Made by a program: the position numbers and the translations under genes. A stretch of DNA of 64,000 nt. It comes from Nonomuraea angiospora (GTDB lineage Bacteria; Actinomycetota; Actinomycetes; Streptosporangiales; Streptosporangiaceae). The notes under the pieces are model-generated. The model worked only from the letters and a program-made list of their open reading frames with translations. It did no database searches and was not told where the DNA came from. Shown piece by piece: positions 57,072 through 64,000 of the stretch; position 1 is the stretch's first letter, and the number at the start of each line of letters is the position of its first letter. The DNA is taken from assembly GCF_014873145.1 (NCBI RefSeq), contig NZ_JADBEK010000001.1, positions 4,154,001 to 4,218,000 of the forward strand, given 5' to 3'.

Positions 57072-59284
57072 ATGGCCCTCCTCAGCAGGAGACGGTTGCG
57101 CAGGCGGGTGATGAGAGGGGTTCTGGCGCGTACGGCTCTGCGGATGGCGTCGCTGTGCTGCCAGGCCGCGGCGGCGGCGTCCTCGGTGACGGTGTCGGGG
57201 GCGTACCGGACAACGTTGGAAATTTCAGCCAACGGCTGGATGTGAGTGGAAATATCGCCCGAGCCTGCCTGCCCGGCGACCACGTCCGCCGCCGTCAGGG
57301 CGTACTGGCCCCTCAGCCCCAGGTCGTCGCAGGTCTGCCGCCACGCGCCGAGCACCCGCTGCCCGGGCCCCTCGGCCCGGCGGCGCTCGCGCCTGCGCCA
57401 CCACGGCAGGGCCACCACCACCCCGGCGTACGCCACCAGCAGCGCCCCGCCCGCCACCGACGCGATCAGCCAGATCGACGGGCCGCTCGACGGCTCCTCG
57501 CCGTTCCCCGTGGCCTGTGGCTGGGAGGTCTTCGGCCGGTCGCTCCCGCCCTGGGTGAACTCGCCCTCCAGCTCCTCGCTCTCCTCGATGTCCGAGGACA
57601 CGACGTCGTGGTCGTCCTTGGCGCCGCTGCGGCCCGGCGTGGGGTAGAACGGCCGCCAGCCGAGCCGGTCGAACTTGATCTCCGCCCACACCATCACATG
57701 GCCAGATTTAACGTGATAAATCCCACCGGACGCCTGGCCGGGCCTGAACCCCACCACCACCCGCGACGGCAGCCCGAGCGTCCTGGCCATGAGCGCGAAC
57801 GTGGTCGCGAACTGCTCCGACGTCCCCCGGTGCGTGGTCTGCAGGAAGAACTCCAGCCCCTTGAGCGAGTGCCCAGGCGGCGCGGTGACGTCGTAACTGG
57901 CGTTGGTGCGCAAATACTTCTGCAGCCGGTACGCCCGCGTGATCGGCGCGGTCGCGCCCTTGGTGGCCTCCTGGGCGAGCTTGCGGAACAACCGCTGCTG
58001 CGGCCCGGCCGGGAACGCGGTCAGCCCCGGGTCGACGGCGGGCGTGGCGTCCAGCAGCTCCTGCTTGGACGGCCTTGGCACCTTCGAGGTCACCTCGTAG
58101 CTGAACCCCTTGGCGGGCTTGGCGCCGGCCAGCAGCGCGCCGCTCTCGGGGTCCACCACCAGCCCCCGCACGCCGTCGACCCGCTCCGGCCGCTCGGCGG
58201 CGGGCAGCCAGGTGCCCGGGAGCCCGTCGAACGTCACCTTCTGATGGACGACGTCCGCCTCGCCCGTCCAGCCCGCCTCGGGCACCCGGCCGCCGGTGGG
58301 CTGGAACCGGGCCCCGGAGGTCCATCGGACGCCGTCGTACCGGTCGAGCACGGCCAGCCGCCAGTTGAGCGGTTTGTCGGCCTTGACGGTGAACAGCTCC
58401 CTGTCGGGGATCTGCAGCCACGCCGAGACCCGGTCCAGCGGGCTGACGCTGTCGACGCGCCGCGGCGGGGGGAGGTCGGCGTCCTGCCGCGGGTTGTACG
58501 GCTGCGCGGCGATGGGCAGCAGCGGGCCCACGGCCAGCGCCACCGCGGCCAGCGCGGCGGCGGCCGGCAACCCCGCCGGCAACCAGAGCGGGGAACGGTC
58601 GTCGCGCAGCAGCGCCAGCGCGGCGATCAGCACGAACAGCGCGCCCGCAACGGGGAGGTTCGAGCCCTCGCCGTCCACGCCCAGCAGGAGCGCCGTGCCG
58701 TAGACGGCCAAGGCCGGGACGGCGGCGGCGATCCTGGTGCGGGTACGGGCCAGCGTCTCCGCGCCGATGACGGCGGCCGCCCAGACGAGGGTGTGGACGA
58801 GGACGAGGAGGTGCGGCTCGGGCTGGGCGGGGAGGAGGGTGGTGAGCAGGGCGTGCCAGGAGTTCGCCACGTCGGCGAACACACCTGGGTGCGGGCCCTT
58901 GTAGAGCAGGATCGTGCCGGCGAACCAGAGGACGACGTCCAGGAGCAGGGACAGCCAGAGGGGACGCCGGCCGAGGATCGCGGCGACGGCGGCGGGGGCG
59001 ATGGCCGCGGGGATCACGGCGACCAGCAGCTCGGTGCCGGGGAACACCCGATGGAACCCCCACCCGGCCACCCCGGCGACGGCCGCGACCAGCGCCGCCC
59101 CCGCCATCCGCCGCCACAACGCCTCACCCGCCCGGGAGGCACCCCCACCACCGGCCGGTGCGCTGACCGTCCGGCCCGCAGCCGCCGCGCCGGACGTCGC
59201 CTCAACCGACGTCGCCTCAACCGACGTCGCCGCGACCGGCGCGCGCCCGTGCCGGCCGCCGCTCCTGGGGGCCGAGGTGGTCAT
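57068..59284 (-). CDS. TgpA-like membrane protein with degenerate transglutaminase core
   Basis: This 738-residue protein has about five or six N-terminal helices (about 60-250), an extracytoplasmic DUF3488/transglutaminase-like part (about 290-560), another helix near 590-615 and a cytosolic C-terminal domain (about 620-738). In the triad region GTSEQFATTFALMARTLGLPSRVVVGF, Ser489 stands in place of the usual Cys. His529 (SGHVMVWAEI) is kept, and the usual Asp of the last motif is Tyr547 (FYPTP). It may therefore be non-catalytic. The N-terminus carries a VEATS repeat. The ATG overlaps the DUF58 stop by 4 bp. In this well-known cluster the protein accompanies MoxR and DUF58 proteins. Confidence 0.9.
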   Translation of the reverse strand: MTTSAPRSGGRHGRAPVAATSVEATSVEATSGAAAAGRTVSAPAGGGGASRAGEALWRRMAGAALVAAVAGVAGWGFHRVFPGTELLVAVIPAAIAPAAVAAILGRRPLWLSLLLDVVLWFAGTILLYKGPHPGVFADVANSWHALLTTLLPAQPEPHLLVLVHTLVWAAAVIGAETLARTRTRIAAAVPALAVYGTALLLGVDGEGSNLPVAGALFVLIAALALLRDDRSPLWLPAGLPAAAALAAVALAVGPLLPIAAQPYNPRQDADLPPPRRVDSVSPLDRVSAWLQIPDRELFTVKADKPLNWRLAVLDRYDGVRWTSGARFQPTGGRVPEAGWTGEADVVHQKVTFDGLPGTWLPAAERPERVDGVRGLVVDPESGALLAGAKPAKGFSYEVTSKVPRPSKQELLDATPAVDPGLTAFPAGPQQRLFRKLAQEATKGATAPITRAYRLQKYLRTNASYDVTAPPGHSLKGLEFFLQTTHRGTSEQFATTFALMARTLGLPSRVVVGFRPGQASGGIYHVKSGHVMVWAEIKFDRLGWRPFYPTPGRSGAKDDHDVVSSDIEESEELEGEFTQGGSDRPKTSQPQATGNGEEPSSGPSIWLIASVAGGALLVAYAGVVVALPWWRRRERRRAEGPGQRVLGAWRQTCDDLGLRGQYALTAADVVAGQAGSGDISTHIQPLAEISNVVRYAPDTVTEDAAAAAWQHSDAIRRAVRARTPLITRLRNRLLLRRAI
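59192..59236. repeat. Three 15-bp in-frame units near the start of the TgpA-like gene
   Basis: Units at 59192-59206, 59207-59221 and 59222-59236 follow CGACGTCGCCTCAAC; the third is degenerate. They encode a VEATS repeat on the minus strand close to the DUF58/TgpA junction. Confidence 0.8.
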
Positions 59285-60399
59285 CGGGCCCCCCACGCGA
59301 GCGGGAGCGCGTCCAGGGAGCCGATCGGCAGGACCGTCACGCCGGGCACCGCGACCGCCCCGGTGCCGACGTAGACGCAGATGACGCGGTCGAAGCGGCG
59401 GCGCACCCCCGCGACCCGTCCCGCCTCCGCGGGGTCCGGCGTGACCAGGACGAGGGAGCCGCCGCCCCGGGCCAGGCGCGTCGGCTCCGTGACGCCGCCC
59501 GTGCCCGTCCGTACCACGGCCAGGCGGTCCAGCACCGCCTCGGGGTCCTTGGCGTCCGGTACGGGCCCGTCGCCGGTGACGAGGCGCACCGGGAAGCCCG
59601 CTCTGGCCGCGGCGAGCGCGACCGAGGCGGCGGCGTCCACGGCCAGCTCCGTGAGGTCGCGGGTGTCCAGGACGACGGTGGTGGTGGGGAGGCTGGCGTC
59701 GATGAGCTGGCGGACCATGAGCGTCCCGGTGCGGGCGCTCGACCGCCAGTGGACGTGCCGCAGGTCGTCACCGACGACGTACTCGCGGAGGGTGTGGAAG
59801 GTGACCGTGCCGCTGGGGGCGTTGTCGCTGGTGGGGCCCTCCAGGTGGTGGGCCCTGCCGGACGGGGGGACGGGGAGGGCGACCGTGCGGGGCCGTACCA
59901 GGAGGGTGACGGGCGACCCGTACGATCTGACGCGGCGCGTGAGCCCGAACGGGTCGGCCCGGACGAGCAGCAGCGGCCCCACCGGGATCTCGCCGCGCAC
60001 GTCCGTCGGCAGCGGGTACGACACCGTGCGGACGGCCCCCTTCGGCAGCCTGGGCAGGTCGACGGTGTGCTCCGCCGCGCCGATCCGGTCCTGGGCGCGC
60101 AGGCCGGACAGGCTCCGGCGGCCGAGGTTGGTCACGTTCAGGACGGCGACGGCGGCGTCCCCGCGCGGCACCTTCAGGGGCGTGACCTCGCGCCGCACCT
60201 CCAGTCTGGGCCTGGGGGCGGTCCACGCGAGCGCGGCGGCCAGCGCGAGCAGGCCGCCGGTGGCGAGCACGACGGGCTCGGGGTAACCGAGCGCGAACCC
60301 CGCCGCGTACAGCGCGAGGGACCCGGCGAGGGTCCCCCAGCCCAGCGGGGTCAGCACCGCGGTGAGCCGCTGCCAGGGAGCCGGTGGCGGGGTCCGCAC
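59281..60399 (-). CDS. DUF58 domain protein
   Basis: This 372-residue protein has two N-terminal membrane helices (about 17-58), an Ig-like middle part and the DUF58 block LREYVVGDDLRHVHWRSSARTGTLMVRQ (about 205-232), which begins a VWA-like fold (VVLDTRDLTELAVDAAAS). DUF58 proteins are partners of MoxR ATPases. GTG 60399 follows the MoxR stop (TAG) directly. Between MoxR and the TgpA-like gene it completes the usual order. Confidence 0.93.
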   Translation of the reverse strand: MRTPPPAPWQRLTAVLTPLGWGTLAGSLALYAAGFALGYPEPVVLATGGLLALAAALAWTAPRPRLEVRREVTPLKVPRGDAAVAVLNVTNLGRRSLSGLRAQDRIGAAEHTVDLPRLPKGAVRTVSYPLPTDVRGEIPVGPLLLVRADPFGLTRRVRSYGSPVTLLVRPRTVALPVPPSGRAHHLEGPTSDNAPSGTVTFHTLREYVVGDDLRHVHWRSSARTGTLMVRQLIDASLPTTTVVLDTRDLTELAVDAAASVALAAARAGFPVRLVTGDGPVPDAKDPEAVLDRLAVVRTGTGGVTEPTRLARGGGSLVLVTPDPAEAGRVAGVRRRFDRVICVYVGTGAVAVPGVTVLPIGSLDALPLAWGAR

Positions 60400-61482
<1,083 letters not shown>

Positions 61483-61496
61483 CTGAGCCCCCCTCC

Positions 61497-63638
61497 TCAG
61501 TCGGTGCACTCGAAGAGCGGCCCCTCGGGGAAGCCGCCGTCCGGAGTCGCCACCAGAGTGTCGCTGAGCCACCCGTTCCCGTACTGCGTTTCAACTTTGT
61601 TCCAAATGTCACTCGTGCTGCCGTCTTGCGACTCGGTGACAGATTGGCCCTTGACCTGGCAGATCACGGTCACAGTGATGTACTGGTCCTTCGGGATCTT
61701 GCCGACGTTGTCGTCGCCGTTCTTGGCGGGGGTCGGCCGGATCAGGGTGTTGGTCTGAGCGTTGTTCTTGTTCTTGTACTGCTGCCTCGGGTAGGCCAGG
61801 TCCACCTCGGTCGTGGCCACGTCCGGGCTCTCCCCCGCCGCGTTCCTGGCCTTGAGCTTGAACGCGTGCTTCTGGTTGTTCTTCAGCCCGTCCACCGTGA
61901 ACGACGTGCCCTTGATGCCGTTGTTCGTCGCCGCGCCGGTCAGCTCGTACGTGACGCCGTCGTCGGCGTTCGCGGGGGCGCTCCAGCTCAGCTCGGCGCC
62001 CCGGTTCTTGGCCTTGGCGGTGAAGCCGGTCGGCGAGCCGGGCGCCACGCAGGGCTTGGCCCCGGCGCTGGGCTGCGACTCGACCTCGCCGCCCGCCCAG
62101 TGCGCGACCACCACGAACGTGTACTCGTTCGCGCAGTCCCCGCCCGTGAACTCGAACTGGAACGGCCCGTTCGCGTCCATCGACTGCGGCACGGACCGGC
62201 CGGCGCCGGACGAGGTCTTCAGGGTGTACCGCCCGACCTTGCCGCCGGTGGACGGGCTGAAGGTCACCGTCACCTTTCCTGGTCCGGACCTGGCGCTGAC
62301 TGCGCCGGGCGCGGACGGCGCGCTGGGCGACGGGGTCGGCGTGGGCGACCTGGTGGGCTCGCGGCTCGGGGTCGGCGTGGGCTCGGCCTCGCGGGTCGGC
62401 TCGGCCTCACGGGTCTGCGTGGGGCGCGGCTCCGTCCTCGTGGGCACGGGGTCGGGCCGGGCGTCCGTCTTGGACGGGTCCGGGCGCGGCGTCTGCTTGG
62501 GCTTGGGCGTGCTGGTCGGCCCCGGTACGTCGGAGTCGTCCTTGTCGACGTCGTGCTTGCGGCCCTCGGGGTCGATGACGACCGCTTTGTCGCCGTTCTC
62601 ATCATTGGCCCAGAGCAGTCCGTCCTTGACGAACACGTCCACCGGGCCGGGCTCCTGGGCCACCTGGAGCGTGGTGGGCCGGCCGCCGGCCGCGCTGTCC
62701 CAGACGATGAGGGAGCCCTTGCCCTGGTCGGGCACGTACACCTTGGTGCCGAGCACCTGCGGCACCCCGAGCTTGGCGGGGTCCTGCGACTCGAACTTGG
62801 TGCTCAGCACCGAGTTGGACGAGGTGTCGATCACGACGAGCAGCCCCGAGTCGCCGGGCGTCAGGATCGGGACCAGCGGGCCTTCGGTCGTGGCCGGGGT
62901 GAGCGCGCCGCCCTTGGCGGCCTGGGCCACGCCCTTGGGCAGGGTGATCTCGCCGACGCCGCCGTCCGCGCCGATGACCGTGGCGGTGGCGGCCCGGCTG
63001 TTGACCACGACGGGCAGGCCGCCGGCGATCGTGACCGCCAGCTCCTCGCCCGGCTCGCCGACCTTGAGCGGGCTCGCCGCTGCGCCGCCGGACACGGGTA
63101 CGACCTGGCCCTTCGCGGTCACGGGGACCCACAGCCGGCCGCCGCCGTCGATGCGGGCCGCGCCGAGCGGGCCCGGGAGGGTGATCGGCGCGCCGACGGA
63201 GTTGAGCGTGGCCGGGTCGATCCGCTGGACCTTGCCGGACGCCGGGTCCACCGCGTACCCGGTGTCGCCGGACACCGCGAGCTGCAGGCCGGCCGCGCCG
63301 AGGTCGCGGGTCTGGGAGACCGTGAGCTGGCTGGGGTCCACGCGGCTGACGTAGCCGGTGGCGTCGTCGACGAGCAGCACGTTGCCGCCGTCCTGCACGA
63401 CACGCAGCTGCCGGCCGGCCTTGTCGCCGAGGTAGCCGTCGACCTCGCCGGACAGGCCGTTGACGTGCACGATCTTGCCCTTGGCCCGGGTCCAGAGCCA
63501 GGCGCCGACATCGGCCAGCTTCGGGTTGGCGCTGGACACGCCCACGCCGAACCACGCCGCCGCGGCCACCAGGACCACGGCCGCCACACCGGCGATCACT
63601 GCGGTGTTTCGATCACCTCGGAGCATGCGCAACTGCAC
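61497..63638 (-). CDS. Membrane-anchored beta-propeller/fibronectin type III protein
   Basis: This 713-residue protein has a signal-anchor helix (about 13-31), then about 300 residues of beta-propeller-like repeats (VSRVDPSQLTVSQ, VQRIDPATLNSVG, KVYVPDQGKGS). A Pro/Thr/Glu/Arg-rich linker (about 365-435) and two FN3 domains (about 438-530 and 535-625) follow, and then a C-terminal domain with three Cys in the last third that resembles an SH3-like fold. GTG 63638 is preceded by GGGGTGAG. It leads the operon FN3, MoxR, DUF58, TgpA, AlkZ-like. The propeller part may bind polymers at the cell surface; its function is not known. Confidence 0.88.
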   Translation of the reverse strand: MQLRMLRGDRNTAVIAGVAAVVLVAAAAWFGVGVSSANPKLADVGAWLWTRAKGKIVHVNGLSGEVDGYLGDKAGRQLRVVQDGGNVLLVDDATGYVSRVDPSQLTVSQTRDLGAAGLQLAVSGDTGYAVDPASGKVQRIDPATLNSVGAPITLPGPLGAARIDGGGRLWVPVTAKGQVVPVSGGAAASPLKVGEPGEELAVTIAGGLPVVVNSRAATATVIGADGGVGEITLPKGVAQAAKGGALTPATTEGPLVPILTPGDSGLLVVIDTSSNSVLSTKFESQDPAKLGVPQVLGTKVYVPDQGKGSLIVWDSAAGGRPTTLQVAQEPGPVDVFVKDGLLWANDENGDKAVVIDPEGRKHDVDKDDSDVPGPTSTPKPKQTPRPDPSKTDARPDPVPTRTEPRPTQTREAEPTREAEPTPTPSREPTRSPTPTPSPSAPSAPGAVSARSGPGKVTVTFSPSTGGKVGRYTLKTSSGAGRSVPQSMDANGPFQFEFTGGDCANEYTFVVVAHWAGGEVESQPSAGAKPCVAPGSPTGFTAKAKNRGAELSWSAPANADDGVTYELTGAATNNGIKGTSFTVDGLKNNQKHAFKLKARNAAGESPDVATTEVDLAYPRQQYKNKNNAQTNTLIRPTPAKNGDDNVGKIPKDQYITVTVICQVKGQSVTESQDGSTSDIWNKVETQYGNGWLSDTLVATPDGGFPEGPLFECTD

Positions 63639-63801
63639 GCGTAACTCACCCCGTATGTACGATTACAGAGCGTTTGCCCCCGTATTATCGGGCATCACAC
63701 TAGCGGTCACGGGCCGCTTGTGCGTATGTACCGGCTGGTAGCGCTCATGAGGTGGTTGTGGTGTGCCGAGACTGTCGGCGCGAAGCCGTACCTTAGTCCC
63801 C
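63639..63801. promoter_or_regulatory. Divergent promoter region
   Basis: This gap of 163 bp is AT-richer than the genes and separates the FN3 operon (minus) from the last gene (plus). On the plus strand TACCTT (63789-63794) ends 7 nt before GTG 63802, fitting a leaderless start. On the minus strand a TACATA-like element (63660-63655) could be the -10 of the FN3 operon. No clear operator was seen. Confidence 0.4.
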
Positions 63802-64000
63802 GTGTCCGAACAGCCCCTGACCCTCGACGCCGTCCTCACCGACGAGGCGGTCCTGTCGACCTACCGCCGGATGTTCGCCGCGCTCGCGCGCGACAGCGGC
63901 GCGGTCGTCGACGACCCTGCCCTGGTCGACATCGCCGAGACGCTGTTCTCGGCGTTCGCGGAGGCGGGCGAGGAGTGGCTGACGCACGAGCAGATGCGCT
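63802..64000 (+). CDS. Start of a protein of unknown function (partial)
   Basis: The frame from GTG 63802 is open to the window end (66 codons). The visible part reads VSEQPLTLDAVLTDEAVLSTYRRM and is acidic and helical (DDPALVDIAETLFSAFAEAGEEWL), with strong third-position GC. It has no signal peptide or membrane helix. The start is supported by TACCTT 7 nt upstream and lack of any SD, as at other leaderless starts here. The family is not recognisable from this fragment. Confidence 0.7.
   Translation, partial: MSEQPLTLDAVLTDEAVLSTYRRMFAALARDSGAVVDDPALVDIAETLFSAFAEAGEEWLTHEQMR

Overview
The window is a gene-dense piece of a high-GC actinobacterial chromosome. Coding regions have strong GC bias at third codon positions, GTG and TTG starts are common, and many genes overlap by 4 bp. 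The gene content (WhiJ-like XRE/DUF5753 regulator, mycothiol-dependent maleylpyruvate isomerase family, FN3-MoxR-DUF58-TgpA operon, CU044_5270 family protein, fused E1 dehydrogenase) fits a filamentous actinomycete, most likely Streptosporangiaceae (Nonomuraea-like). That placement is inference from gene content, not from a marker gene. I saw no rRNA, tRNA, insertion sequence, prophage or CRISPR array.

Layout. 1-2.6 kb: an XRE/DUF5753 regulator between two small proteins, with CAATTG-type sites in front of all three. 2.6-5.5 kb: a sugar ABC transporter operon under a LacI-type operator. 5.5-12 kb: a lipid-oxidation island with a GMC oxidoreductase diverging from an alpha/beta hydrolase, an acetoacetate-decarboxylase-like protein and a fatty-acid alpha-dioxygenase-like haem protein. 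12-18 kb: a PGRP amidase, then a two-component system driving two glycosyltransferases. 18-21.7 kb: a P450 and its TetR, then a G-rich 13-bp array, then a CrtI-like FAD oxidoreductase. 21.9-23.8 kb: pseudouridine degradation (psuG and a PfkB kinase). 23.9-29.8 kb: an unrecognised 816-residue repeat protein, a large LuxR/AAA regulator and a GNAT enzyme.

29.8-36.2 kb is a leucine/isovalerate catabolic operon (carboxyltransferase, biotin carboxylase, HMG-CoA lyase, acyl-CoA dehydrogenase) with a divergent TetR regulator. 36.2-38.7 kb is a PadR-controlled DrrAB-type exporter. 38.8-48.6 kb holds a secreted three-repeat protein, a fused E1 alpha/beta oxo-acid dehydrogenase, a Ser/Thr kinase, an M50-like protease, an amidohydrolase, a SnoaL-like protein, CorA and a ribbon-helix-helix/Clp-N protein. 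48.6-53.1 kb is a gentisate operon with a divergent IclR; its last gene, a flavin hydroxylase, carries a single-base frameshift. 53-64 kb holds a heparinase-like protein, an ECF sigma factor with its CU044_5270 partner, the FN3-MoxR-DUF58-TgpA-AlkZ operon, and the start of one more gene.

The most unusual pattern crosses many loci: short tandem duplications (about 12-26 bp units) that span or abut a stop codon or gene junction. They occur at the alpha-dioxygenase, the CrtI-like gene, the acyl-CoA dehydrogenase, the E1 gene, the gentisate operon, psuG/psuK and the AlkZ-like gene. At two junctions the in-frame 12-bp copies have become the N-terminus of the downstream protein.
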